This document shows positions 41,722 through 50,094 of a stretch of DNA of 64,000 nucleotides, in pieces. Made by a program: the position numbers and the translations under genes. Position 1 is the stretch's first letter. Every line of letters starts with the position of its first letter. The notes under the pieces were generated by a model that was not told the origin of the DNA, ran no database searches, and was given only the letters and a program-made list of their open reading frames with translations. The DNA is taken from NCBI GenBank assembly GCA_963806015.1, contig CAWDWM010000002.1:372001-436000 (forward strand). Reading direction: 5' to 3'. The stretch is from JAOPZW01 sp963806015. Lineage in GTDB: Bacteria; Actinomycetota; Thermoleophilia; Solirubrobacterales; Solirubrobacteraceae.

Positions 41722-42483
41722 TCACCGCGACAGCAGCCCGCCCTCGACGGTCAGGGCCTCGCCCGTGACGAACGACGCCGCGTCCGAGCTCAGCCATGCG
41801 ATCGCCCCGGCGACCTCCTGGGGCCCACCCATGCGCCCCATCGGCACGAAGCCGGTGAGCGCCTCGCGGAAGCCGGGGAAGCGCTCGAACGTCTCGTCCA
41901 TCATCGGCGTGTCGATCGCCCCCGGGCACACCGCGTTGACGCGGATCGCCTGCGCCGCGTACTCGAGCGCCGCCGTCCGCGTGAGGCCGAGGACGGCGTG
42001 CTTGCTCGCGCTGTAGGGCGCCGCGAAGGGCGAGCCGCGCAGGCCGAGCGTCGAGGAGACGTTGACGATCGCCCCTCCCCCGTCGTTCAGCATGGCCTCG
42101 ATCTCCGCGCGCATCGTGAGCCACGTCCCACGCAGGTTGATCTCGACGATCCGGTCCCATTCGTCCTCGGGGTACTCGTGCGTAGAGGCGTGCCCCCCGC
42201 CGACGCCGGCGCAGTTCGCCGCGCAGTCGAGCCGCCCGAACGCCGCCACGGCGTCGGCCACGACCTCGCGCAGCGCCTCGCCGTCGGTCACGTCGGCGGC
42301 CACGAAGCGCGCCTCGGCGCCCGCCTCGCGCAGCGCCGCGGCCAGCGCCGCGCCGGCGTCCGCATTGACGTCGCAGGCCACCACCCGGGCCCCCATCGCA
42401 GCGAACAGCTCCGCCGTCGCGCGCCCGATGCCCGACGCCGCACCGGTCACGAGCGCGACCCTGCCGTTCAGTCCGTAGTCCAT
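41722..42483 (-). CDS. SDR-family oxidoreductase
   Basis: ATG 42483 gives 253 residues, the normal length of classical short-chain dehydrogenases. The cofactor loop is VTGAASGIGRATA at residues 12-24, followed by an acidic residue (VVACDVNAD) that suggests NAD preference. The NAG-type motif is NCAGVGGGH. The catalytic set is Ser in VNVSSTLGLRG and Y-S-A-S-K in PYSASKHAVLG. It ends with the usual ALTVEGG. Substrate unknown. An aldo/keto reductase gene is divergent 43 nt away. Confidence 0.92.
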   Translation of the reverse strand: MDYGLNGRVALVTGAASGIGRATAELFAAMGARVVACDVNADAGAALAAALREAGAEARFVAADVTDGEALREVVADAVAAFGRLDCAANCAGVGGGHASTHEYPEDEWDRIVEINLRGTWLTMRAEIEAMLNDGGGAIVNVSSTLGLRGSPFAAPYSASKHAVLGLTRTAALEYAAQAIRVNAVCPGAIDTPMMDETFERFPGFREALTGFVPMGRMGGPQEVAGAIAWLSSDAASFVTGEALTVEGGLLSR

Positions 42484-42526
42484 TCCGGCATCAGACCAGG
42501 AAGCAGCGTGGGTGCACAATGCCCCC

Positions 42527-43507
42527 ATGAACGATCGCACGCTGGGTCGCGACGGCCCCACGGTGTCCGCGCTGGGCCTGGGCTGCATGGGGATGTCCGA
42601 GTTCTACGGACCCACCGACGACGAGCAGTCGATCGCGACGATCCACCGCGCGCTGGACCTCGGGATCACGCTGCTCGACACGTCGGACGCCTACGGCCCC
42701 TACACCAACGAGCAGCTCGTGGGAACGGCGATCGCCGACCGTCGCGACCAGGTCGTGCTCGCCACCAAGTTCGGCGTCGTGCGCGACGAGGGCGAGCGGC
42801 GCATCGACAACACGCCGGCATATGCGGCGCGGGCCTGCGACGCGTCGCTGCGGCGGCTGGCCGTCGACCACATCGACCTCTACTTCCTGCATCGCCGCAA
42901 CCCCGACGTGCCGATCGAGGAGACCGTCGGCGCGATGGCCGAGCTCGTCGATCAGGGCAAGGTGCGCTATCTCGGCCTCAGCGAGGTCAGCCCCGAGACG
43001 CTGCGCGCCGCCTGCGCCGTGCACCCGATCGCCGCGCTGCAGAGCGAGTGGTCGCTGTGGACGCGCGGCATCGAGGAGGAGATCGTCCCCACGGCGCGCG
43101 AGCTCGGCGTCGGGATCGTCGCCTACAGCCCTGTCGGCCGCGGCTTCCTCACCGGCCGCTACGCCTCCGTCGACGACCTCGCCGACACGGACTTCCGCCG
43201 CTATCAGCCCCGCTTCCAGGCCGACAACCTCGAGGCCAACCTGCGTCTCATCGAGCGCGTGGGCGAGCTGGCGCAGGACGTCGGCTGCACCCCGGTCCAG
43301 CTCGCGCTGGCCTGGCTCCTGCACCAGGGCTCCGACGTCGTGCCGATCCCCGGCACCAAGCACGCCGCCTACGTCGAGGAGAACGCGGAGGCGACCGAGA
43401 TCTCCCTGAGCGCCCACCACCTCGAGGCGCTCGACGACGCGATGCCCGCGGGCGCGGCCGCCGGGGACCGCTACACGGCGGCGGGCATGGCCACGGTCGA
43501 GCTGTAG
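42527..43507 (+). CDS. Aldo/keto reductase
   Basis: ATG 42527 gives 326 residues. The fold is a TIM barrel with an NADPH-binding C-terminus. Conserved segments are LGLGCMGMSEFYGP, LLDTSDAYGPYTNEQLVG (catalytic Asp and Tyr), LATKFGV (Lys) and YFLHRRNPDVPIEET (His). The cofactor part is VPIPGTKHAAYVEENA. It resembles the AKR13-type YakC/pyridoxal-reductase-like group. Substrate is not evident. It is divergent from the SDR gene and convergent with a VOC-family gene one base after its stop. Confidence 0.92.
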   Translation: MNDRTLGRDGPTVSALGLGCMGMSEFYGPTDDEQSIATIHRALDLGITLLDTSDAYGPYTNEQLVGTAIADRRDQVVLATKFGVVRDEGERRIDNTPAYAARACDASLRRLAVDHIDLYFLHRRNPDVPIEETVGAMAELVDQGKVRYLGLSEVSPETLRAACAVHPIAALQSEWSLWTRGIEEEIVPTARELGVGIVAYSPVGRGFLTGRYASVDDLADTDFRRYQPRFQADNLEANLRLIERVGELAQDVGCTPVQLALAWLLHQGSDVVPIPGTKHAAYVEENAEATEISLSAHHLEALDDAMPAGAAAGDRYTAAGMATVEL

Positions 43508-43508
43508 C

Positions 43509-43925
43509 TCAGGGCCCGGGAGACGGGGGCCAGTCGACCAGGGGCTTGCCGATCTCCCAGTGGTGGCCGAACGGGTCTTCGATGCGGCCCAGCAGCCAGC
43601 CGTGCTGACGCTCGACCGGGTAGACCACGGTGGCGCCCAGCCCGACGGCGCGCTCGACGACCGCCTGGGGATCGTCGTCGATCAGCAGCAGCTTCACCGT
43701 GCTGCCGCCGAGCGACTCGGGGCTGAAGTTCTTGCTCGCGGGCGCCTCGTCGGCGACCCAGAAGGCGGCGGCGCCGACCGCGAGTTGGGCGACGACCTCC
43801 TCGTCCTCGTCCGTGCCGCCCACGCGGTAGAGCTCGCGCGCGCCGAACGCCGCCTTGTAGAACGCGATCGCCTCGCGGCCGCGGCGCACGGCGAGTTGTG
43901 GCGAGACGGCCGGCTCGTATCCCAT
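43509..43925 (-). CDS. VOC-family protein (glyoxalase/PhnB-like)
   Basis: A 138-residue protein with the paired beta-alpha-beta-beta-beta modules of the vicinal oxygen chelate fold: SPQLAVRRGREAIAFYKAAFGA in pieces (GREAIAFYKAAFGA), then the later module ending RIEDPFGHHWEIGKP. The closing GHHWEI, with a metal-ligand Glu, is typical of the PhnB/glyoxalase subgroup. Substrate unknown. It lies 12 nt downstream of the DeoR-type regulator gene on the same strand. Confidence 0.86.
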   Translation of the reverse strand: MGYEPAVSPQLAVRRGREAIAFYKAAFGARELYRVGGTDEDEEVVAQLAVGAAAFWVADEAPASKNFSPESLGGSTVKLLLIDDDPQAVVERAVGLGATVVYPVERQHGWLLGRIEDPFGHHWEIGKPLVDWPPSPGP

Positions 43926-43937
43926 CGCGCGGCGAGG

Positions 43938-44747
43938 CTATCGCGCGTCGGCGGCGACCTCGACGTCGCATCCCACCGCCGCGAGGTCGGCGAGGATCGA
44001 CGGGTCGGCGCTCGAGTCGGTGACGACGAGGCTCACCTCGGCGAGATCGCAGATCTTCGCCACCTCGACCTCGCCCAGCTTCGAGCCGTCGGCCACCACG
44101 ACCGGGCGCCGCGCGTTGAGCAGCATCGCGCGCTTGACCTCGGCCTCGGGCAGGTTGACGTTGGTCACCCCGCCGCGGACGTCGACGCCGTTGCAGCCGA
44201 TGAAAGCGATCGACGCGTTGAGCTGCTCGAGGAGCACGGTGCCCAGCGGGTTGACGAGCGAGTGCTGCAGGCGCCGCAGCGTCCCGCCGGTGACCACCAC
44301 CGAGATGCGCGGCGAGGCCCGCTCCAGGACGAGGGCGACGGTGAGGCCGTTGGTCACCACCGTCACCTCGCGCAGCTCGCTGCGCGCCACGAGCGCGCGG
44401 GCGATCGCCGTCGTCGTCGTTCCCACGTCGAGCAGGACGGTGTCGCCGTCGGCCACGAGCTGCGCCGCGCAGCTGCCGATGGCCGCCTTCGCGGTGGCCA
44501 GGTCGCGCTCGGCGACCTCGAAGGGCTGCTCGGCGCGCTCGATGCCGGGCGACATGGCGCCGCCGCGGATCCGCCGCACCCGGCCGTGGGACTCGAGCGA
44601 CTGCAGATCGGTGCGGACCGTCACCGTGGAGACGCCGAAGCGCGCCGAGAGGTCGGAGACCCGCACGAAGCCCTGCTCCTCGACGAGCGCGGTGATGCGC
44701 TGCTGGCGCACCTCGGCGGGCTCGGGGCCCGCGGGAGTCCCGGTCAC
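43938..44747 (-). CDS. DeoR/GlpR-family transcriptional regulator
   Basis: GTG 44747 gives 269 residues; GTG 44756, three codons upstream, is equally possible. The N-terminal winged helix reads RQQRITALVEEQGFVRVSDL and FGVSTVTVRTDLQSLE. The C-terminal sugar-phosphate sensor domain contains LLDVGTTTTAIARAL and FIGCNGVDVRGG. DeoR-type proteins usually repress sugar genes until a sugar phosphate binds. The gene follows the GH2 gene by 10 nt on the same strand. A repeated CGAAAG motif upstream of the GH2 gene is its likely operator. Confidence 0.9.
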   Translation of the reverse strand: MTGTPAGPEPAEVRQQRITALVEEQGFVRVSDLSARFGVSTVTVRTDLQSLESHGRVRRIRGGAMSPGIERAEQPFEVAERDLATAKAAIGSCAAQLVADGDTVLLDVGTTTTAIARALVARSELREVTVVTNGLTVALVLERASPRISVVVTGGTLRRLQHSLVNPLGTVLLEQLNASIAFIGCNGVDVRGGVTNVNLPEAEVKRAMLLNARRPVVVADGSKLGEVEVAKICDLAEVSLVVTDSSADPSILADLAAVGCDVEVAADAR

Positions 44748-44757
44748 GGGCGCCACG

Positions 44758-47700
44758 CTAATGCAGCGCGACGCCCGGGACCTCCAGCTCGCTGATGGCC
44801 ACGAAGCCGTCCGGGGCCTTGGGGTGCGCACTCGCCAGGTCGAGGCGCAAGCGGGTGGTCGAGACCGGATCGAAGGTGATCACCGTCGGCTCCCCCGACG
44901 CCGTGGCCGGCTCGACGTGCGCGTTGCCCACAGCCACCCAATCGCTGCCGTTCCAGCAGCGCACGGCGATGTCGGCCGGGAGCGCGTGGGTGGCGTCGAC
45001 CGTGAAGGCCGCGCGGACGCTCGAGACCGACTGCGCGGCGGGCCAGGCGACCGACACCCAGTCGCGCGGATGCGCGAGGCTGAAGGCCGGCAGCAGCGCG
45101 GTGGCCTGCTTGAGGTAGTAGTTCGACCACGCCGTCGCCGGATCGCCGTCGATCATGGCCGCCGGCAGCGTGTCCTTGGCGCCGGAGTAGCTCGCATCGG
45201 CGGTCGGGCCCTGCGGCGGGGCCGGCGGCGCGCCCGCGCTGCCGTCGCCGACGTAGGCGCGCGCCGGGCCCTGGTGGGGCTCCGTCGCGCCGTGCGCCCG
45301 CGCGGCGAAGATCGTCGTACGCGCCGGCGCGAGGCCGGGGGCGCTCACCGTCACGGTGATCGGCCCGGGACGGTCGCCGGAGGCGACGATGGCCAGCGCC
45401 TTGCCGTTGAATGCCTGGCGCGTGGAGGCCTTGTAGTTCTCGGCGTCCTCCTCGCGGCCGTTGTCCAGGCCGACGAGCCGCCCGGCGCCATCGACGCGGA
45501 AGGACAGCGCGTTGTCGGCCTCGGGGACGATCACGCCGTTGGCGTCGACCACATCCGCCGTCACGTAGGACAGCGAGCGCCCGTCGGCGGCGATCGCGCG
45601 CTTGTCGGGCGTCAGCCGAACCGCCGCCGGCGCGCCGGCGGTGTCGACCTCGTCGCGCGCCACCTCGCGCCCGTCGCGGCGGGCGACGGCGACGAGCTTG
45701 CCGGGCGCGAACGGCACGTCCCAGCTCAGGTGCAGCTTGCCGGCGCTGCCGTTCGGGCTCGTGTAGCTGCCCGGGTACGGCCTGGAGGTCACCGTCTTGT
45801 CGTCGCCGGTCGCCTCGGTCGTCTCCAGGTACGGGCGCCCATCGACCGTGGTCTTGTGGTCGAAGCGCCGCACGCCGAGCGAGTGGCCGTTGAGGAACAG
45901 CTCGACGGTGTCGACGTTGGCGTAGGCCCACACCGACACCGGCTCACCGGGCTCGTGGTTCGTCCAGTTCATCGGGACGAGGTGGACCATCGGGTCCCTC
46001 GTCCACTGGCTGCGGAACAGCCAATAGGCGTCCTTGGGGAACCCGGCGGTGTCGACGGCGCCGAAGAACGAGGACTTCACCGGGAAGACGTCGTACGGCG
46101 TCGGCTCGCCGATGTAGTCGGTGCCCGACCACAGGAACTCACCCTGGAAGTACTTGCGATCGCGATCCTTCTTCAGGCCGTACTCGCCGCTCATCGTCCA
46201 CGAGGCGAGGTTGTTGTCGTAAGAGGACGTGCCGCGCTTGCCCGGCGTGTAGTTCTCGCCGGTGTTGAGCTGGTCGGGGTCCTGGTAGACGCCGCGCGTG
46301 GACGTCTCCGACGAGGACTCCGACTCGAAGAGGAACGTGTTCGGGTACTTCGCGTGCAGCGCGTCGACCGACGCGGCGGTGTTGTAGTTCAGCCCCAGGC
46401 CGTCGAGCTGGCCGAGGATGAGGTCGACACCGGAGCCGGGCTTGGGAACGCTGCGGTACTTGTCGGAGCCGATGACGATCGGTCGCGTGGTGTCGATCGC
46501 CTTGATGTCGGCGACCAGGCGCTTGGCGATCGTCAGCCCGGGGCTGACCGACGTCGAGTCGGGGATCTCGTTGCCGATCGACCACAGCACGACGGCCGGG
46601 GAGTTCTTGGCGGCATTGACCATCTCGGAGATGTCGCTGTCGCTGTCGGCGTCGAAGAAGCGCCCGTAGTCGAACTGGCGCTTCGGCGTGTGCCAGGTGT
46701 CGAAGGCCTCGACCATCATCACGATCCCGAGCTCCTGGCAGACCTCGATCATCTCCGGCGAGGGCGGGTTGTGCGAGGTCCTGAACGCGTTGACGCCCAT
46801 GCTCTTCATGATCTTCATCTGGCGCATGAGCGCGTCCTTGTTGACCGCTGCGCCGAGCGCGCCCTCGTCGTGGTGCAGGTCGACGCCGTAGATCTTCATC
46901 GAGCGCCCGTTGAGCGAGAACCCCTGCGCGGGGTCGAAGTGGAACCAGCGCACGCCGAAGGTCGTCGCGGTGCGGTCGACGGTCCTGCGGCCCTGGCGGA
47001 CCTCGGTGTCCAGCGTGTAGAGGTAGGGGTCGTCGGTCGACCACAGGTGCGGATGGCTCAGGCGCAGGGCGCTGGTGGCGCTGCCATCGGCGGGGGTCGC
47101 CGGGCCGGCCGTCGCGACGGTGCGCCCGCGGGCGTCACGAACGCGGGTCACGACGCGGGTGTCGGCGGTCGCTCCCGTGACGTCCGTGCGCACGTTCACG
47201 TTGGCGAAGCCCCGCTTGAACGTGCTCTCGACGTCGGGCGTCGTCACGAGCGTCCCGTGGCGCGCCACGTGCACGGGGTCGGTGACCACGAGGTGCACGT
47301 TGCGGTAGATCCCGCTGCCCGAGTACCAGCGACTGCTGGGGAGCTGGTTGCGGACCTCGACGGCGACGACGTTGGGCGTGTGGCCGTCGGTGTGCGCGCC
47401 GGCGAGATCGACGGCGAAGCCGGTGTAGCCGTACGGGTGGCTGGCGACCTGCTTGCCGTTGAGGAACACGACGGAGTCCATGTAGATGCCGTCGAACTCC
47501 AGCGAGACGCTCTTGCGGGCAGCCGACCGCGGCAGGGTGAAGGTCTTGCGATACCAGCCGAGGCCGCCCTGCAGGAAGCCGGTCTCGCTGTTGGTGCCGT
47601 CCGTGGTCGGGTCGAGCTCGATGCTCCAGTCGTGCGGGAGGTCGACCGAGCGCCACGGCCCGTCGTCGTAGCCCGGGTCGGCGGCATGAGCGTACGCGCC

Positions 47701-47868
47701 GGTTGGGTCGGTGATGTCGGTGCGGTTGGCCAGCGCGAACTTCCAGCCGCGGTCGAAGTCACTGCTGCGTTGCGTGGCGCCGTGGTGGGCGCCGGCCGCC
47801 GGAGCGAGCACCCCCGCCAGCGCGCACGCGACGACCATCGAGAGCACCATCCGCCCGCGATCCCTCAT
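44758..47868 (-). CDS. Secreted GH2-family glycoside hydrolase (beta-galactosidase-like) with C-terminal discoidin-like domain
   Basis: A 1036-residue exported enzyme with a signal peptide (MVVACALAGVLAPAAGAH). The GH2 sugar-binding domain contains WRSVDLPHDWSIE. An immunoglobulin-like domain and a TIM barrel follow. The barrel has RTSHNPPSPEM, acid/base Glu434 in LWSIGNEIPD and probable nucleophile Glu517 in FESESSSETSTRG. Further beta domains follow, and the last 150 residues resemble an F5/8-type discoidin (CBM32-like) module. It likely trims galactosides or related sugars outside the cell. The ATG follows GGGAGGA. It shares an operon with a DeoR-type regulator. Confidence 0.9.
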   Translation of the reverse strand: MRDRGRMVLSMVVACALAGVLAPAAGAHHGATQRSSDFDRGWKFALANRTDITDPTGAYAHAADPGYDDGPWRSVDLPHDWSIELDPTTDGTNSETGFLQGGLGWYRKTFTLPRSAARKSVSLEFDGIYMDSVVFLNGKQVASHPYGYTGFAVDLAGAHTDGHTPNVVAVEVRNQLPSSRWYSGSGIYRNVHLVVTDPVHVARHGTLVTTPDVESTFKRGFANVNVRTDVTGATADTRVVTRVRDARGRTVATAGPATPADGSATSALRLSHPHLWSTDDPYLYTLDTEVRQGRRTVDRTATTFGVRWFHFDPAQGFSLNGRSMKIYGVDLHHDEGALGAAVNKDALMRQMKIMKSMGVNAFRTSHNPPSPEMIEVCQELGIVMMVEAFDTWHTPKRQFDYGRFFDADSDSDISEMVNAAKNSPAVVLWSIGNEIPDSTSVSPGLTIAKRLVADIKAIDTTRPIVIGSDKYRSVPKPGSGVDLILGQLDGLGLNYNTAASVDALHAKYPNTFLFESESSSETSTRGVYQDPDQLNTGENYTPGKRGTSSYDNNLASWTMSGEYGLKKDRDRKYFQGEFLWSGTDYIGEPTPYDVFPVKSSFFGAVDTAGFPKDAYWLFRSQWTRDPMVHLVPMNWTNHEPGEPVSVWAYANVDTVELFLNGHSLGVRRFDHKTTVDGRPYLETTEATGDDKTVTSRPYPGSYTSPNGSAGKLHLSWDVPFAPGKLVAVARRDGREVARDEVDTAGAPAAVRLTPDKRAIAADGRSLSYVTADVVDANGVIVPEADNALSFRVDGAGRLVGLDNGREEDAENYKASTRQAFNGKALAIVASGDRPGPITVTVSAPGLAPARTTIFAARAHGATEPHQGPARAYVGDGSAGAPPAPPQGPTADASYSGAKDTLPAAMIDGDPATAWSNYYLKQATALLPAFSLAHPRDWVSVAWPAAQSVSSVRAAFTVDATHALPADIAVRCWNGSDWVAVGNAHVEPATASGEPTVITFDPVSTTRLRLDLASAHPKAPDGFVAISELEVPGVALH

Positions 47869-47889
47869 GACCCATCCTCCCGCAGAAAT

Positions 47890-47915
47890 CGAAAGCCTTC
47901 GAAAGCAAACGACAG
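47890..47915. promoter_or_regulatory. Direct-repeat operator for the DeoR-type regulator
   Basis: CGAAAG occurs at 47890-47895 and 47900-47905, and a variant CGACAG at 47910-47915. The period is exactly 10 bp, one DNA turn. On the minus strand this reads as repeated CTTTCG, the kind of TTTCG repeats reported as DeoR/GlpR operators. It lies 22 nt upstream of the GH2 start codon, where a repressor would block transcription. Confidence 0.55.
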
Positions 47916-47974
47916 AGACTGAAGGCTCTGTTGCCCGAGGGCGGCGGGCTTGAAACCACTATGGTCGCGACGCG

Positions 47975-48577
47975 ATGGAGCAGGCGAACAGCGTCAGCGA
48001 CGAGCTCGAACGCTGGTTGCAGAGCGACGGCGACAAGACCCTCGGGAGCCTCGTGGAGCTGTTCCAGGAGAAGAGCTTCGCCATCGTGTTCGTGCTCCTG
48101 CTCGGCGTCCCGGCGCTGCCGCTGCCCACCGGAGGCGCCACGCACGTCTTCGAGATCATCGCCGTGCTGCTCGCCGGCCAGCTGGTCGCCGGGCGCACGC
48201 GGATCTGGCTGCCACAGCGCTGGCACGCGCTGGAGCTCGCCGGTCCCCGCCAGCAGCGCTTCATCGCCGGCCTGATGAGGATGATCCGCCGGCTCGAGCG
48301 CTTCTCCCGGCCGCGCCTGCGCCTCCTCTTCGATCACCGCCTCAGCAACATCGTCTTCGGGCTGCTCGTCATCGCCGGGTGCGCGGGCGCCTTCTTCGCG
48401 CCGCCGTTCACCGGCCTCGACACGCTCCCGGCGCTCGGCGTCGTGCTCATCTCGCTCGGCGTGCTGCTCGAGGACATCGTCGTCGTCGTCCTGGGACTCG
48501 TCGTCCTGGTTGCCGGGGTCGCCTTGGAGATCGTGGTGGGCAGCGCCGCGATCAAGGGCATCGGCAAGCTCTTCTAG
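47975..48577 (+). CDS. ExoD-family membrane protein
   Basis: A 200-residue protein of the exopolysaccharide synthesis ExoD family. Family segments are EKSFAIVFVLLLGVPALPLPTGG and HVFEIIAVLLAGQLVAGR, each given here within the 20-residue limit only in part. Two charged segments follow (PRQQRFIAGLMRMIRRLERF). Transmembrane helices in the second half end with ALEIVVGSAAIKGIGKLF. ExoD affects exopolysaccharide production in rhizobia; its mechanism is unknown. It is divergent from the GH2 gene and followed by a membrane gene on the same strand. Confidence 0.85.
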   Translation: MEQANSVSDELERWLQSDGDKTLGSLVELFQEKSFAIVFVLLLGVPALPLPTGGATHVFEIIAVLLAGQLVAGRTRIWLPQRWHALELAGPRQQRFIAGLMRMIRRLERFSRPRLRLLFDHRLSNIVFGLLVIAGCAGAFFAPPFTGLDTLPALGVVLISLGVLLEDIVVVVLGLVVLVAGVALEIVVGSAAIKGIGKLF

Positions 48578-48914
48578 ATGGCCGGTCCGGATCGACAGGC
48601 GCAGCCGTTCGGGCCGGCTGCTCGACGCGCTGGTCTGGGGCGCGGTGCTGGGTGGCGCGGCGGGCGCCGTGCTCGGCGCCGCCATCGACGGGGTCGGGGC
48701 CGGCATCGGTGCCCTGATCGGCGCTGGGCTCTACGCCCCGGCGGAAGCGCTGACCAGCATGAGCAGGACCACAGCGGAGCCCAAGCCACTGTGGTACCGC
48801 GTCCTCAGCAGCGCGCTGTTGATGGCGCTGTTCGGCTGGGCGCTCGGCCTCATCTACGGCACCGACGAGCCGCTGCTGACCGCGATCCTCAGCGGCGCCT
48901 TCGTCGGCGGCTGA
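48510..48914 (+). CDS. Membrane protein fragment, start uncertain
   Basis: The credible part begins at about 48600: RIDRRSRSGRLLDALVWGAV, then a glycine/alanine-rich transmembrane hairpin (GAVLGGAAGAVLGAAIDGVG) and a further helix (LLMALFGWALGLIYG). It ends at TGA 48912-48914 after GAFVGG. No ATG or GTG with a ribosome binding site exists in frame; the listed TTG 48510 is formal. A frame starting at ATG 48578 lies one shift away, and after the stop that other frame continues smoothly with LIAAAVYRGRPLVR. The segment is probably the membrane half of one gene broken by two indels. Confidence 0.5.
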   Translation: MPGSPWRSWWAAPRSRASASSSRWPVRIDRRSRSGRLLDALVWGAVLGGAAGAVLGAAIDGVGAGIGALIGAGLYAPAEALTSMSRTTAEPKPLWYRVLSSALLMALFGWALGLIYGTDEPLLTAILSGAFVGG

Positions 48915-48955
48915 TCGCGGCCGCCGTCTATCGCGGGCGCCCGCTGGTCCGGGTC

Positions 48956-49324
48956 ATGGCGGAGGAGGTTCCGGCGTCCGAGCTGCGCTACGTCGTGCCC
49001 TTCGAGGCGCGCTCGCGCTACGTCGGTGCGGACTACGTCGAGCAGCTGGCCAAGGTCCGGGGCGGCACCTTTCGCCGCAACCCGCCCGACGTCGGCATCC
49101 TCGCGTCGCTCGACGCCCTGGCCGGGCCGACCTTCGACCCCGGCCGCGTGCACCCGCTGATCCGCGAGTTCTACGAGCACACGAGCCGCTTCCGGCTCTC
49201 GATCGTGCCCGAGTGGCGGCGCTGGATGAAGCCGGGCTACGAGATCTTCAAGCGCCTGGTGGCGCAGCCGCTGGGACAGGCCGCCATCCCTTCCATCATG
49301 AGCCGGAGCGCCGCGTTCTGCTAG
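48956..49324 (+). CDS. Soluble domain of unknown function, possibly truncated
   Basis: From ATG 48956 the frame encodes 122 residues: ELRYVVPFEARSRYVGADY, GGTFRRNPPDVGILASLDAL, FYEHTSRFRLSIVPEWRRW and YEIFKRLVAQPLGQAAIP. The regular codon use and amphipathic pattern indicate a real protein. The ATG has no ribosome binding site and the frame is open further upstream, joining the membrane segment of 48510-48914. The end (SIMSRSAAFC) looks abrupt, as if the C-terminus were lost. I recall similar domains fused to a membrane region in actinobacteria, but cannot name the family. Confidence 0.55.
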   Translation: MAEEVPASELRYVVPFEARSRYVGADYVEQLAKVRGGTFRRNPPDVGILASLDALAGPTFDPGRVHPLIREFYEHTSRFRLSIVPEWRRWMKPGYEIFKRLVAQPLGQAAIPSIMSRSAAFC

Positions 49325-49335
49325 GGATCAGGCCT

Positions 49336-50094
49336 ATGAGCGAGCACGGCCCGGTCCGGGTCACCGTCTGGGGCGAGAACGTCCACGAGCAGCAGGAGGA
49401 GGCGGTGCGCGCCCTCTACCCCGAGGGCATGCACGCGACGATCGCCGCGGGTGTGGCGGCGGGGCTGGGCGATCGGGTGCGCGTGCGCACCGCGACGCTG
49501 CAGGAGCCCGAGCATGGGCTCACCCAGTCGGTCCTCGACGACACCGACGTGCTGACCTGGTGGGGCCACATCGCGCACGACCAGGTCGACGACGCCGTGG
49601 TGGAGCGCGTCCAGGCGGCGGTGCTCGGCGGGATGGGCCTGCTCGCCTTGCACTCGGCGCATTACTCCAAGGTCTTCCAGCGCCTGCTCGGCAGCTCGTG
49701 CAGCCTGCGCTGGCGCAACGACGGCGAGCGCGAGCTGGTGTGGACCGTCGACCCCGCGCATCCCATCGCGGCGGGCGTCCCGCATCCGATCGTCATCGAG
49801 GCGCACGAGATGTACGGCGAGCACTTCGACATCCCCGCGCCGGACGAGCTCGTGTTCGTCAGCTCGTTCGCCGGCGGCGAGGTGTTCCGCGGCGGCTGCT
49901 GCTTTCGCCGTGGCGCCGGGCGGATCTTCTACTTCAGCCCCGGCGACCAGGACTACCCGATCTACCACCACGCCGACGTGCAGCGGGTGATCGCCAACGC
50001 GATCGAGTGGGCGGCGCCGGGACCGGGCGCTCCGCGTGCGGTGCCGGGCAGCCCCGAGTCGCCACGCGGATGGTTCGAGCGAGGGGGCGCGTGA
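49336..50094 (+). CDS. ThuA-like domain protein (trehalose utilisation family)
   Basis: ATG 49336 gives 252 residues. The class I amidotransferase-like fold shows VRVTVWGENVHEQQEE, DTDVLTWWGHIAHDQV and GLLALHSAHYSKVFQ. The closing EMYGEHFDIPAPDELVF and RIFYFSPGDQDYPIYHH follow ThuA proteins closely. ThuA and the oxidoreductase ThuB are involved in trehalose/maltitol oxidation in rhizobia. The next gene, a Gfo/Idh/MocA oxidoreductase, starts within its stop codon (GTGA). The two therefore likely work together on a sugar or sugar alcohol. Confidence 0.9.
   Translation: MSEHGPVRVTVWGENVHEQQEEAVRALYPEGMHATIAAGVAAGLGDRVRVRTATLQEPEHGLTQSVLDDTDVLTWWGHIAHDQVDDAVVERVQAAVLGGMGLLALHSAHYSKVFQRLLGSSCSLRWRNDGERELVWTVDPAHPIAAGVPHPIVIEAHEMYGEHFDIPAPDELVFVSSFAGGEVFRGGCCFRRGAGRIFYFSPGDQDYPIYHHADVQRVIANAIEWAAPGPGAPRAVPGSPESPRGWFERGGA

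Noticed and set aside
44020..47922. Open frame of 1300 codons opposite the GH2 and DeoR genes
   Set aside because: It is antisense to two well-recognised genes, lacks any family motif and has shadow composition.
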